The notes under the pieces: model-generated
Database searches by the model: none
What the model was told of the DNA's origin: nothing
What the model saw: the letters and a program-made list of their open reading frames with translations, nothing else
Assembly (NCBI GenBank): GCA_002399445.1
Contig: DHDR01000034.1
Coordinates: 96,117-132,807, forward strand
Direction: 5' to 3'
Source: Ruminococcaceae bacterium UBA4871
GTDB lineage: Bacteria; Bacillota; Clostridia; Oscillospirales; Acutalibacteraceae
Length of the DNA stretch: 36,691 bases
Part shown: one piece after another, positions 15,888 through 24,059 of the stretch
Layout: every line of letters begins with the position of its first letter
Position numbering within the stretch: the first letter of the stretch is position 1
Position numbers and translations under genes: made by a program

Positions 15888-17537
15888 CTACTTCCCCAAC
15901 GCAATCAAGGCTGCTCCAAGTGCGCCACACAGCTGATGTTCCGGCAAAACTTCCAACGCAGCGCCGAGCTTTTCTTCAATTGCCCGCGTAACACCACGGT
16001 TTGATGCCACACCACCCGTCATCATGAAACACTGCTGCGGATCGACACGGGAAACCAATGCCACCGCTTTTGCAGCGACTGCTTCATTCAGCCCATGTAC
16101 AATATCTCCTGTATTCTTATTCTGAGCAATCAGCGATACCACTTCGCTTTCTGCAAAAACCGTACACATGCTGCTGATCCTGATATTTTCTTTCCAATGC
16201 AAACCGCATTGGCTCATTTCTTCTATAGAAAGTTCTAAAGTTTTCGCCATCATTTCCAGGAACCGGCCAGTTCCCGCTGCGCATTTATCGTTCATAGCAA
16301 ATGTGCGAACAGCGCCAGTTTCATCCAGCCGGATTGCTTTGCTGTCCTGACCACCAATATCAATAATCGTGCGCACTTGAGGATCGAGATAAAAAGCACC
16401 CTTGGCATGGCAGGTAATTTCTGTCACATCGCGGCCACCGGTATGAAGATAAGCTCGTCCATACCCTGTTGTGACCACATCCTTTAACTGGCTACGTGTA
16501 AGGTCCGCTTTCCGCAGAGCTTCTTGCAAAGCATCACGCGCACTGGTTACAGCGTGCGCACCGGTCGGGAGAATTGAACTGCCTACAATTTTTCGGCCTT
16601 CGTCCAAAATCACTGCGTTGGTAGTGGTAGATCCACTGTCGATTCCCGCCGCATAACGCTTGTCGGTACCAACGGATACTGATATGCTGCGGGGTGCTGT
16701 TTTTTCCCTAAAGTTCTCTGCAAAAGCCTGCACCCGTGTACGCAGTTGCTCCTGTGCGCCAGCGGTACCGTCTGTTTCCAGCTTCAGCATCGGCAGATGA
16801 ACAGACTTCTGTAAATCCGCATATTCAAATCCATAATAATCACAAAATTTGACCGTATGATAGAGAACGCCTTTGATATGTGGATCTTCCAGCAAAGAAC
16901 GCCGCTCTGAAATTTTCGTCATGCGCATACAGGGCACCTGCCCGAGCAGCACACCCGCATACCATTCCAAAAACGCATCCAAATCTTCTGTTTGCAGAGG
17001 TGCAGGCAGCAAGCGGTTTCCCATGCAGGTTAAATCGTGCACGGGAAACGGCAGTTCCTGCTGAAGCATCTGAAGCAGCGAATCATTGGAGCGAGCGCCC
17101 ATCAGCGCAAAATAATCTTCTCCGCTTGGGGTTTCTGCCTGAGTAAAAGCTTTTCTGCATTTTTGCAGGTCAAATTGCACATGAAACTGGTTTTCATAAG
17201 TGCATAAAAAGCGTTTTAGTTCCGCGGCATAGCGTTTTCTGGCACATGGCCCGTCATCACGGGGCAAGTCCAGCAGGAAAACAAACAGATTGGGATCCGC
17301 TGCACGCAGGACATCGCTCACACGGCGCATGGAATCACAGCAGGAAGTTAGCACAAGCTTCTTGACACCTGATTCCAAACAAGTCTGCAGCAGTGCACGT
17401 GAAAAGCTGCACAGGTTCTGATGACTCAGCTGGTCTGCTTTTTCAAAATGTTCCACAGTCGGATTGAGTTTGACTGCTTTTTCCCCAAGGCCTTCAAAAA
17501 GCTCTGTTGGGGTATACTTACAGGTGTATGCGATCAT
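15888..17537 (-). CDS. Fused 2-hydroxyacyl-CoA dehydratase-like/dehydratase activase protein
   Basis: The 549-residue protein is a fusion. Residues 1-280 look like a dehydratase (HgdB/FldBC-type) subunit fragment, with LTSCCDSMRRVSDVL (64-78) and GVLYHTVKFCDYYGFEY (223-239). Residues 290-549 are a complete BadF/BcrA-type activase of the ASKHA fold. They carry GIDSGSTTTNAV (298-309), IDIGGQDSKAI (392-402) and the two iron-sulfur cysteines in NDKCAAGTG (C419) and SSMCTVFAESEV (C458). Activases drive ATP-dependent one-electron transfer to the dehydratase. It overlaps the preceding dehydratase-subunit gene by 20 bases. The substrate is unknown; the double-cubane-cluster reductases are related and a plausible alternative. 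Confidence 0.88.
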   Translation of the reverse strand: MIAYTCKYTPTELFEGLGEKAVKLNPTVEHFEKADQLSHQNLCSFSRALLQTCLESGVKKLVLTSCCDSMRRVSDVLRAADPNLFVFLLDLPRDDGPCARKRYAAELKRFLCTYENQFHVQFDLQKCRKAFTQAETPSGEDYFALMGARSNDSLLQMLQQELPFPVHDLTCMGNRLLPAPLQTEDLDAFLEWYAGVLLGQVPCMRMTKISERRSLLEDPHIKGVLYHTVKFCDYYGFEYADLQKSVHLPMLKLETDGTAGAQEQLRTRVQAFAENFREKTAPRSISVSVGTDKRYAAGIDSGSTTTNAVILDEGRKIVGSSILPTGAHAVTSARDALQEALRKADLTRSQLKDVVTTGYGRAYLHTGGRDVTEITCHAKGAFYLDPQVRTIIDIGGQDSKAIRLDETGAVRTFAMNDKCAAGTGRFLEMMAKTLELSIEEMSQCGLHWKENIRISSMCTVFAESEVVSLIAQNKNTGDIVHGLNEAVAAKAVALVSRVDPQQCFMMTGGVASNRGVTRAIEEKLGAALEVLPEHQLCGALGAALIALGK

Positions 17538-18801
17538 GTTTTTCCTCCAGCAATTCCAAAAATGCCTGCATACGGGTTGTCATTTGGCCGGGCGGACAGT
17601 TGGAACGGTCACAGGCATCTCCATCCAGCACCAGAGTTGGAAATCCCGCCGCTTCCAGCTCACGGCGCGCAAGTTGGCTTGCCCCGCTTGTCTGGCGGCA
17701 TCCCCAGTGGCAGAACCAGACAATCCCGTCTGGCTGCATCTGCCGTGCGCACTCCAGTACCGCATCAATTCGCCGCTGTGCCGAACCATTCAAATGATTC
17801 CGCACGACCCGCTGTGCAATTGCACGCCAGGGGTCCTCCACAGATTTCAGCACAGGCGCATCGAAACACATATCGGTGGAAAGGATTTGGCAATTGGGGT
17901 TGAAGTCCAGCAAATCAATCATAGCAGAATCTATATTAGGCAGCGTGTGCACCCACAAAAGGCGCAATTCTTCCCCTCTGTCCGGCGCATTTTCTGCTTC
18001 GTGCAGCACTCCTTCAGCAAACTGCAAGGCCTGCGGCGTACCCAAAAGCACATGCAGTGCAAAGGCAGCGTACATTTCCGAAGTCATTTCATCCGGCATG
18101 GATTTTTTCGCGCGTTCTGTAAGATAGCGGTGGTAAATGGAAATTGTCTTTTGGCTGCGGGCAACTGCCTGCCGCAGCGCATCTTCATCCAACGGTTTCC
18201 CCAAAAGCGCACTCATTTTTTCGCCAAACTGTTTGAGCTGGTCCGCAACATACTGCACAGCTTCCTCGCTCTGGTCCTGCGGGATGTCCAGCACAAAATG
18301 CGGTACTGAATAGAATTGGGCCAGTCTGCGGAAGGTAAGGGTATTGGCATCACAGGCAAAGGTCGTATTCAAAATGAAACGGGGTTTGGGCAGGACACCG
18401 GTCTCCGCAGCCCCCAGCAAAATTTTGTGATAAGAACAAAATGTTTCTGGAATGCCGGCTTTCTCCGCAGCGTCAATAAAACCGCGTTCCGCACCTGCTC
18501 CAGACAGATAGCAAGACAGTGCTTCCGGAAACATCGGTGTCAGGCCGAAATTCTGCAAAAGCTCACAGGGAGTAAAGATATTCACCATTGCACTTTGCTC
18601 CGGATGAACAAATGGCTGGATGATTACACGATTGCAAATATCAGCAAGCTCCAGACGTGCCGGCGTTGTCTTTTTAAAAATATGTTTTCCAAACCAGCCG
18701 TTCAAGCGAAAAGCCGTTATCAAAAGTTTCCGGGATACCTCCGGCCTGTCTGTAAGCTGCCCATCTACGATTTGGCCGAATTTTTCAACTGCTGAATTCA
18801 T
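17518..18801 (-). CDS. 2-hydroxyacyl-CoA dehydratase family subunit (HgdB-like)
   Basis: The 427-residue iron-sulfur protein of the HgdB/HgdC family is the likely partner of the activase next to it. Typical elements are NIFTPCELLQNFGLTP (74-89), ETFCSYHK near residue 130, and the C-terminal block HWGCRQTSGASQLARRELE with VLDGDACDRSN and GQMTTRMQAFLE. Cysteines in these blocks are candidate [4Fe-4S] ligands (C79, FCSYH and WGC). Family members remove water from 2-hydroxyacyl-CoA by radical chemistry, or in related proteins carry a double-cubane cluster. It is the middle gene of a three-gene operon after the alpha/beta hydrolase (26-base gap) and overlaps the activase start. Confidence 0.87.
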   Translation of the reverse strand: MNSAVEKFGQIVDGQLTDRPEVSRKLLITAFRLNGWFGKHIFKKTTPARLELADICNRVIIQPFVHPEQSAMVNIFTPCELLQNFGLTPMFPEALSCYLSGAGAERGFIDAAEKAGIPETFCSYHKILLGAAETGVLPKPRFILNTTFACDANTLTFRRLAQFYSVPHFVLDIPQDQSEEAVQYVADQLKQFGEKMSALLGKPLDEDALRQAVARSQKTISIYHRYLTERAKKSMPDEMTSEMYAAFALHVLLGTPQALQFAEGVLHEAENAPDRGEELRLLWVHTLPNIDSAMIDLLDFNPNCQILSTDMCFDAPVLKSVEDPWRAIAQRVVRNHLNGSAQRRIDAVLECARQMQPDGIVWFCHWGCRQTSGASQLARRELEAAGFPTLVLDGDACDRSNCPPGQMTTRMQAFLELLEEKHDRIHL

Positions 18802-18827
18802 CGAGTATCCCCTTCATCTAAAATCCA

Positions 18828-19472
18828 TCATTTTTCACAAAGAAATGCCACATAAGAATCGATCAGCATCTGCAGATTCCGCACACTGGCTGCAACATTT
18901 CCCGGAACCTCCAATGAATGGTTTGCCCCCGGGAACAAACTCATCCGTACGCCGGGAAGGGAAAGTATTTTTTCCCTCACCTGCTGGGGTACCCATGGGT
19001 CTGCAGTGCCGGATGCCGCAAAGCAGGAATGCTTCTGCATATACGGTAAAGTCGGTTCCAGCGGCGTCAAAAAAAACTGCCGGATGTCTTGCTTCGGAAG
19101 TTTCTGTGCCAGTTCTCCTGCGACTATTGTGCCAAAGCTTTTACTGAAAAAAAAGATTTGAGTGTACCGGCCCCTGCAAAGGGCCGTTCCAACAGCTGCT
19201 AACACGGTGTGCAGAACGGAAGGCAGCGCCTGCTGCACGTTTTCAGTCATTTTAGCCGGATTCCGCTCCAAAGATACTGTATAGGTGAGCGGCAAAACAT
19301 CGCACCCTTCCTGTTCGGCCGCACGCCGGGCATAATAAAGAAGCGGGCGGTCACATCCGTAACCGGTTCCGGGAAAAAGCACTGCAAGTTTTTGCTTTTG
19401 TTGTGCTGTACTCGTTTCTGGAATTTGAGATGTAGCAGGCTTCCTCTTATCGGTTGTTTCAAATTGAAGCAT
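18828..19472 (-). CDS. Alpha/beta hydrolase (dienelactone-hydrolase-like)
   Basis: The 214-residue alpha/beta-hydrolase-fold protein has nucleophile Ser112 in the elbow SKSFG (110-114), acid D158 (GTADPW) and His185 (GANHSLE). The oxyanion-side motif LFPGTGYG (32-39) is also present. The start is ATG at 19472 with GGAGG eight bases upstream; the frame continues 12 codons upstream without support. It is first in the operon with the dehydratase subunit and fused activase, so it may cleave a CoA-thioester or a related ester in that pathway, but this is only positional. Alternative: a general serine esterase. Confidence 0.82.
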   Translation of the reverse strand: MLQFETTDKRKPATSQIPETSTAQQKQKLAVLFPGTGYGCDRPLLYYARRAAEQEGCDVLPLTYTVSLERNPAKMTENVQQALPSVLHTVLAAVGTALCRGRYTQIFFFSKSFGTIVAGELAQKLPKQDIRQFFLTPLEPTLPYMQKHSCFAASGTADPWVPQQVREKILSLPGVRMSLFPGANHSLEVPGNVAASVRNLQMLIDSYVAFLCEK

Positions 19473-19524
19473 CTTCAGTGCCTCCTTCCTATTATTTACA
19501 TCCACCAACTAATTATTGATATTT

Positions 19525-19554
19525 ATTATAACACACTGCCCAGCAAAAAAACAA
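19525..19554 (-). promoter_or_regulatory. Putative promoter of the hydrolase/dehydratase operon
   Basis: On the minus strand TTGTTT (19554-19549) and TATAAT (19530-19525) are separated by 18 bases, about 50 bases before the hydrolase start. Confidence 0.55.
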
Positions 19555-19704
19555 ACGCACCTGTTAGGTCAAACCTTCCGAATGAATAATGTATTAGTCA
19601 ATATATGGAATTTTTCGTGCGTTTTTGCTTGCAGAAATTCGCTGTTTGTGGCATAGTATAAAAGTATACCTCAATTGGAAATCCCTAAAGGGAGGAACTT
19701 TCAA

Positions 19705-20835
19705 ATGGACAAAAGGCCAAAGCCACTTCGGTTCCGTCAAGACGGAACATTCCGAATTATGCAGGTTTCTGATATTCAGGAAAGTCCGAATGTCTGCGGA
19801 GATTCTCTTGAATTTCTAAAATCTGCCCTTCAGCAGGAAAAACCGGATCTCGTTATTTTCACTGGTGACCAGTTAAAGGGCTACAGCCCTTACTTTCATG
19901 TACCTGGCGGTGAACTGAAAGCCGGTACCACTCTGCACAAAATTTTAAAGCCCTTCGCGGATAAAGGTATACCCTTTTTGGTTACTTTTGGAAATCATGA
20001 TGCACAATCCGGTTTAACAAATCGTCAGCAGATGTACTATTATCTGCAGTATCCGGAATGTGTCAACACGATGGAAAATCCGGAAGACTGCGGAACATGC
20101 TGTGTCACAATAGCAGGAAAAGACGGAAAACCAGCATTTGCGATCTATGTAATAGATTCCAATTCAGACCGTTTTGCTCCTGTAAAGTCCAGCCAGCTGG
20201 ACTGGTACCGCCGTACACGTGACCATCTGGCCCATGAAAACGGCGGACACTATCTTCCCTCGCTGGTGTTTCAGCACATTCCAGTTCCTGAATTTTATGA
20301 ATTTCTGCAGGAGGTTCCGAAGGGCACACCGCATGCGATTTCTGCATTTGGAAACCGGCGAGGGCACTGCTACCTTCTTGACAAAAGTAAAGTTTACGGC
20401 GGCGAATTGGGAGAAGCGCCCTGTATTCCGGAATCGAACTCCGGTGAACTGGAAACTTTGGCGGAAGCCGGGGATGTGCTCGGCTTGTTTGTTGGACACG
20501 ACCATCGCAATTCCTTTTGGGGACCGCTGCACGGAATCGACGCGGGTTATGCACCTTGCTGTGGATTTAATACCTATGGCCCCGGTCCGGACCGTGCCGT
20601 GCGTATGTTCACCCTCCATGAAAAAGATCCTTTTCATTACGATACAGAATTGCTGAGTTATCATGACCTCTTTGGACGAAAAGTTTCGCACCCAATGCGC
20701 GATCTTTTCTTGGACAAGTTTCCGGCTACGCCGGAGCAGATGCTGCATATTCTCATTCAAACCGCTGCCTTGACCGGAAGTGCAGCTTATCTCTTTTATA
20801 AGTTTTATAAGTACCAAAAAAAAGCAAAGAAATAG
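19705..20835 (+). CDS. Calcineurin-like metallophosphoesterase
   Basis: The 376-residue protein is a metallophosphoesterase with the standard metal-ligand blocks. They are QVSDIQE (about 20-26; Asp but Gln in place of the usual His), DLVIFTGDQL (about 49-58), TFGNHDAQ (about 94-101), FQHIPVPEF (about 189-197) and GLFVGHDHRN (about 262-271). The C-terminal 40 residues include a hydrophobic stretch and a Lys-rich tail. The start is ATG at 19705 after GGGAGG; the upstream ATG at 19675 is rejected. The family acts on phosphodiesters or nucleotides and the substrate is unknown. It stands alone and shares a bidirectional terminator with glyS. DIQE rather than DxH in block I is common in the DhhA-like/YkuE-type subgroup. 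Confidence 0.87.
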   Translation: MDKRPKPLRFRQDGTFRIMQVSDIQESPNVCGDSLEFLKSALQQEKPDLVIFTGDQLKGYSPYFHVPGGELKAGTTLHKILKPFADKGIPFLVTFGNHDAQSGLTNRQQMYYYLQYPECVNTMENPEDCGTCCVTIAGKDGKPAFAIYVIDSNSDRFAPVKSSQLDWYRRTRDHLAHENGGHYLPSLVFQHIPVPEFYEFLQEVPKGTPHAISAFGNRRGHCYLLDKSKVYGGELGEAPCIPESNSGELETLAEAGDVLGLFVGHDHRNSFWGPLHGIDAGYAPCCGFNTYGPGPDRAVRMFTLHEKDPFHYDTELLSYHDLFGRKVSHPMRDLFLDKFPATPEQMLHILIQTAALTGSAAYLFYKFYKYQKKAKK

Positions 20836-20836
20836 A

Positions 20837-20885
20837 AAAGGGTTCCGGAAAGCTGCGTAAAAACAGTTTTCCGGAACCTTTTTTA
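20837..20885 (+). terminator. Bidirectional terminator between metallophosphoesterase and glyS
   Basis: A 12-bp stem with arms around GGTTCCGGAAA (20841-20851) and TTTTCCGGAACC (20867-20878) is followed by TTTTTT on the plus strand and by CCCTTTTC on the minus strand. Confidence 0.85.
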
Positions 20886-20919
20886 ATATCCGCAAATATC
20901 AAATAATATTATGCAGAAG

Positions 20920-22302
20920 TTAAAACTCAACTCTCTTTTTCAGCCACGCATTCAGTTCACCCACCGCAATGCGTTCCTGCTGCATCGAATCACGGTCACG
21001 AATCGTCACACAGCCATCATCTGCACTGTCAAAATCATACGTGATACAGAACGGTGTCCCAATTTCATCCTGACGGCGATAGCGCTTGCCAATAGAACCT
21101 GTTTCATCATAGTCAACCATAAAAGATTTGGAAAGTTCCGCATAAATTTTCTTTGCCGGCTCGCTTAATTTCTTTGAAAGCGGCAAAACAGCAGCTTTGA
21201 AAGGCGCCAGTGCCGGATGCAGATGCAGCACAACACGGGTGTCTTTTTTCTTTTCATCCACAACTTCTTCATCATAAGCATCACACAGGAATGCCAGTGT
21301 CACACGGTCGGCACCCAATGACGGCTCAATAACATATGGGATATAATGTGTATTTGTCTCCTGATCAAAATAAGTTAAATCTTTTCCGCTGTGCTCTTGG
21401 TGGCGTGTCAGGTCATAGTTGGTACGGTCCGCAACGCCCCATAATTCTCCCCAGCCAAAGGGAAACAGATACTCAATATCGGTTGTTGCTTTGGAATAAA
21501 AAGAAAGTTCCTCTTTCTGATGATCACGCAGACGCAGATTTTCCTTTGTCATTCCAAGAGAATACAGCCAATTTTCACAGAAGTCCTTCCAATATTTGAA
21601 CCAATCAAGATCTGTATCCGGTTTGCAGAAAAACTCACACTCCATCTGCTCAAATTCACGAGTCCGGAACGTAAAATTACCCGGTGTAATTTCATTGCGA
21701 AAGCTTTTACCGATTTGGCAGACACCAAAGGGCAGTTTCCTGCGGGTGGTACGCTGCACATTCTGGAAATTCACAAATATCCCCTGTGCAGTTTCCGGCC
21801 GCAGATAAACGGTATTTTTAGCGTCTTCTGTAACGCCTTGAAAAGTTTTAAACATCAGATTGAACTGCCGAATATCCGTGAAGTTTTCGCTGCCGCAGTT
21901 TGGACATTTGATGTGATGCTCTTTAATATAAGCCATCATTTTTTCATTGCTCCAGCCATCAGCAATTTCACCGGTAGCATCCTCAATCAGTTTGTCAGCG
22001 CGGTGACGTGTCTTGCAGTCCCGGCAGTCCATAAGCGGATCCGAAAAACCGCCCACATGGCCAGTGGCAACCCAAACTTCCGGATTCATCAGGATTGCAG
22101 AGTCCAGTCCCACATTGTAAGGGCATTCCTGCACGAATTTTTTGAGCCATGCTGCCTTGATATTGTTTTTAAAAGAAACACCCAGCGGTCCATAATCCCA
22201 TGTATTGGAGATTCCACCGTAAATTTCACTGCCTGCATAAATAAAGCCACGGTTCTTGCAGAGTGAAACAATTTTATCCATGGTTTTTTCAGTTGCTTTC
22301 AT
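20920..22302 (-). CDS. glyS: Glycyl-tRNA synthetase, single-chain class II (alpha2 type)
   Basis: The 460-residue enzyme charges tRNA-Gly with glycine. It is the homodimeric eukaryote/archaea-like form. Class II motif 2 is the FRNEITPG...RTREFEQMECEFF block (about 206-231) and motif 3 is EPSLGADR (about 323-330). The SEIYGG and WDYGPLG signatures (25-40) are present, and a C-terminal anticodon-binding domain follows. CPNCG (about 130-134) and CRDCKT (about 97-102) form the expected zinc-binding insertion. The ATG start is inside the stop of the GtrA-like gene (ATGA overlap), with GAGGAAG just upstream, so the two genes are coupled. No T-box precedes the operon. Confidence 0.96.
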   Translation of the reverse strand: MKATEKTMDKIVSLCKNRGFIYAGSEIYGGISNTWDYGPLGVSFKNNIKAAWLKKFVQECPYNVGLDSAILMNPEVWVATGHVGGFSDPLMDCRDCKTRHRADKLIEDATGEIADGWSNEKMMAYIKEHHIKCPNCGSENFTDIRQFNLMFKTFQGVTEDAKNTVYLRPETAQGIFVNFQNVQRTTRRKLPFGVCQIGKSFRNEITPGNFTFRTREFEQMECEFFCKPDTDLDWFKYWKDFCENWLYSLGMTKENLRLRDHQKEELSFYSKATTDIEYLFPFGWGELWGVADRTNYDLTRHQEHSGKDLTYFDQETNTHYIPYVIEPSLGADRVTLAFLCDAYDEEVVDEKKKDTRVVLHLHPALAPFKAAVLPLSKKLSEPAKKIYAELSKSFMVDYDETGSIGKRYRRQDEIGTPFCITYDFDSADDGCVTIRDRDSMQQERIAVGELNAWLKKRVEF

Positions 22303-22757
22303 TTGACTTCTTCCTCCATAGCGGGTTCTTGATCTGTTTTCTTTTTAAAGGTAATATATTTACTGACAAGCCAGTTACCGACAATTTCAATAACATTGGT
22401 GATAAGTTTCCACCACAGGTTACTCTGATGCAGCATCACGACAAAAGCTGTAATCAGCACTTCCCCAATGCCGAATGTTAAAAGTCTGCCGCCGATAAAA
22501 GTACCAAGTTCAAACAGAATTCCTTTTTTCTTTTTGACCTTGCTTTCAAATACATATTTCTTGTTGGTAATGAAAGCAATCGTTACACCAACAGCCCAAG
22601 CAATAAAATAAGCCAGTGGCTTGTTCATCTTGACTGCATCCGTCAATAAAAAATAAACCACAAGGTTGAGCAGCGTTGTAATAATGCCAAAAACGATGTA
22701 TAGAATCATTTCTTTAGAGGTCAGATACTTCCATGCAGCTTGCAATTTTTCTTTCAT
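22299..22757 (-). CDS. GtrA-family membrane protein
   Basis: The roughly 152-residue protein has four membrane helices typical of GtrA-like flippase/cofactor proteins (about 18-38, 48-66, 85-105 and 113-133). The signature AWAVGVTIAFITNKKYVFE sits after helix 2 and FKKK closes the fold. The start is taken at the second ATG of an ATGATG pair (22757), since GGAAGGG lies 6-7 bases upstream; the ATG at 22760 is an alternative. Such proteins move or help move lipid-linked sugars in cell-wall or teichoic acid glycosylation. It is coupled to glyS by a 4-base overlap, a pairing whose functional reason is unclear. Confidence 0.9.
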   Translation of the reverse strand: MKEKLQAAWKYLTSKEMILYIVFGIITTLLNLVVYFLLTDAVKMNKPLAYFIAWAVGVTIAFITNKKYVFESKVKKKKGILFELGTFIGGRLLTFGIGEVLITAFVVMLHQSNLWWKLITNVIEIVGNWLVSKYITFKKKTDQEPAMEEEVK

Positions 22758-22796
22758 CATGATCCCTTCCTTATGCGGCAATGCAGCATATCTTAT

Positions 22797-22825
22797 AGTT
22801 TACCATTCCATTGGGCACCTTTCAA
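22797..22825 (-). promoter_or_regulatory. Putative promoter of the gtrA-like/glyS operon
   Basis: On the minus strand TTGAAA (22825-22820) and TAAACT (22802-22797) are separated by 17 bases, about 40 bases before the GtrA-like start. Confidence 0.5.
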
Positions 22826-22874
22826 GAAAATTTATAAGTTTTTTATTTGATGAAAACTTTCTGAAAATAATTGC

Positions 22875-22903
22875 TTGACAAGTCTTTCTCTTTTTTATAT
22901 AAT
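22875..22903 (+). promoter_or_regulatory. Consensus promoter of tRNA-Pro
   Basis: TTGACA (22875-22880) and TATAAT (22898-22903) are separated by 17 bases; the tRNA begins 30 bases downstream. Confidence 0.93.
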
Positions 22904-22932
22904 AGATTTTGCTTCTTGAATTTTGAGCATTT

Positions 22933-23008
22933 CGAGGTGTAGCGCAGTTGGTAGCGCGCATGGTTTGGGACCATGATGTCGCAGGTTCAAGTCCTGTCAC
23001 CTCGACCA
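22933..23008 (+). tRNA. tRNA-Pro (anticodon TGG)
   Basis: The 76-base gene begins CGAGGTGTAGCGCAGTTGG. The acceptor stem CGAGGTG pairs with CACCTCG. The anticodon loop TTTGGGA carries TGG, the T arm GGTTCAAGTCC is intact, and CCA is encoded. A foreign-looking gene block starts about 330 bases downstream on the same strand, so this tRNA is a candidate integration site; the 3' end remains whole. Confidence 0.96.
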
Positions 23009-23063
23009 AGACATTTGCCCAATATAGATGCATGGCCCATAAAGCCAGTGTTTATGCGGGTTG

Positions 23064-23104
23064 CGGGAGTTTTGAATGAGAAATTCAAGACTCCCGTTTT
23101 TCAT
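23064..23104 (+). terminator. Terminator of tRNA-Pro
   Basis: A 14-bp stem (CGGGAGTTTTGAAT against ATTCAAGACTCCCG) with a short loop is followed by TTTTTC, about 55 bases after the tRNA 3' end. Confidence 0.9.
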
Positions 23105-23233
23105 GGATGCAAACTCTCTTTTTGAGGGTTCAGTCATATACAACTTAAAATACTCAGAGGTCATGCCAAGATAGTATGGCCTCTTTTTCATATATTCGAA
23201 AACAAAATAACGCACCCTGCTGGGTAACCTTTG

Positions 23234-23277
23234 AGCGGCTGTGTTCTTCGTAACTGAAAAACACAGCCGCTTTTTTT
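23234..23277 (+). terminator. Strong hairpin before the element's first gene
   Basis: An 11-bp perfect stem (GCGGCTGTGTT against AACACAGCCGC) is followed by TTTTTTT. It isolates the downstream gene block from host transcription, and it argues against the upstream in-frame extension of the first gene. Confidence 0.88.
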
Positions 23278-23333
23278 ATTGCCATTTTTCAAAAATTACT
23301 GCCCTGCAGAGCGTGATGAAAGGAATGAGAACA

Positions 23334-24026
23334 ATGCCAGCAAGGTTTATGAGGGGTACGCCTCTCGCTTTAACTGAAATAGAAATGCAATTAATTCCCG
23401 GCTTTTCTCCCCAAAGTACCGGAATCATGAGAAGCCGTTATAAATATACTGGCACCGACTGCGATTGCCGGTTCTGTACACAAACAACAGAAAAGAAAAA
23501 ATGCTGTGGCTCCACAGGCTGTGTTTGCCTGCCGGAGCGAATCATGGCCGGATGCGTACCTTATGAGGAACTGCTCCGGCTCTTTATCAAAGAAATCCAG
23601 CTTCGGACATTCGCTACGCGGATTGAGAAGTTACTCAAAGAAAGCGAGGCGAATCCAACGTTCTTCAGAAACGCGGAACACTGCAGAAGATTTCAAAACC
23701 TTCGAAAAAGCGGATTATTTCCGTTTTTGAACCTTTCCGAAGCCTATGCTGCGGCTGTTTTCCTGCTGACTTCCGACGCCTTCCTTTGGAAGCAATCGAA
23801 AGACTTCATCAATCAAAGCAGTATCCACTTTAAAGATATTCGTATCCACGGTGTGAATCTGGATGGCTACGCCATATTCCATACGGCAAGGGATCTGTAT
23901 TACGGTACAGACTATATCGCAATTTCGGAACTGAGCGATCCGGAGCTGATCAATGATAAGCTGCTCCGCCTGATCATTAACGCCTTTCTCATAAGGCGGC
24001 ACGGCATGGTGGCAATCCCGGCATAG
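23334..24026 (+). CDS. Cysteine-rich hypothetical protein of the putative element
   Basis: The 230-residue protein of unknown function begins MPARFMRGTPLALTEIEMQ. A cysteine cluster at about 40-65 (CDCRFCT, then KKCCG, then CVCLPER) is a probable metal-binding or disulfide motif, followed by a mostly helical region. AAAGGA lies 10 bases before the ATG; the frame is open back to 23241 but that would run through a terminator hairpin. Another ATG at 23316 or 23325 is possible. It is the first gene after the tRNA-Pro hairpins and shares strand and GC-rich codon use with the downstream block. I do not recognise a family. Confidence 0.7.
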   Translation: MPARFMRGTPLALTEIEMQLIPGFSPQSTGIMRSRYKYTGTDCDCRFCTQTTEKKKCCGSTGCVCLPERIMAGCVPYEELLRLFIKEIQLRTFATRIEKLLKESEANPTFFRNAEHCRRFQNLRKSGLFPFLNLSEAYAAAVFLLTSDAFLWKQSKDFINQSSIHFKDIRIHGVNLDGYAIFHTARDLYYGTDYIAISELSDPELINDKLLRLIINAFLIRRHGMVAIPA

Positions 24027-24059
24027 AAATGGAGAAAAATTTATGGAAGAAGAGAGGTG

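Larger units (their letters stand above)
23009..23333. other. Intergenic region downstream of tRNA-Pro with three hairpins
   Basis: No supported gene in 325 bases. It holds the tRNA terminator (23064-23104), a second terminator-like hairpin (AGAGGTCAT... with TTTTT, 23156-23188), and a third strong one at 23234-23277. A minus-strand frame of 72 codons crosses it but has no recognisable family. No obvious copy of the tRNA 3' end was seen downstream within the window. Confidence 0.55.

Noticed and set aside
17464..18309. 281-codon open frame on the plus strand
   Set aside because: It is antisense to the dehydratase subunit and fused activase; its composition is that of a reverse-strand shadow.
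21520..22266. 248-codon open frame on the plus strand
   Set aside because: It is antisense to glyS, which has all class II motifs.
22758..22932. T-box or riboswitch for the gtrA-like/glyS operon
   Set aside because: The leader is too short and lacks the T-box sequence; similarly no SAM riboswitch is seen upstream of the metY operon or metA.
22800..23033. 77-codon minus-strand frame
   Set aside because: It runs through the antisense of tRNA-Pro and reads like the usual spurious tRNA-antisense peptide (VTGLEPATSWSQT).
22997..23215. 72-codon minus-strand frame downstream of tRNA-Pro
   Set aside because: It crosses two hairpins and the tRNA 3' end, has no ribosome site and no family. An integrase remnant was considered, but no recombinase motif is visible.
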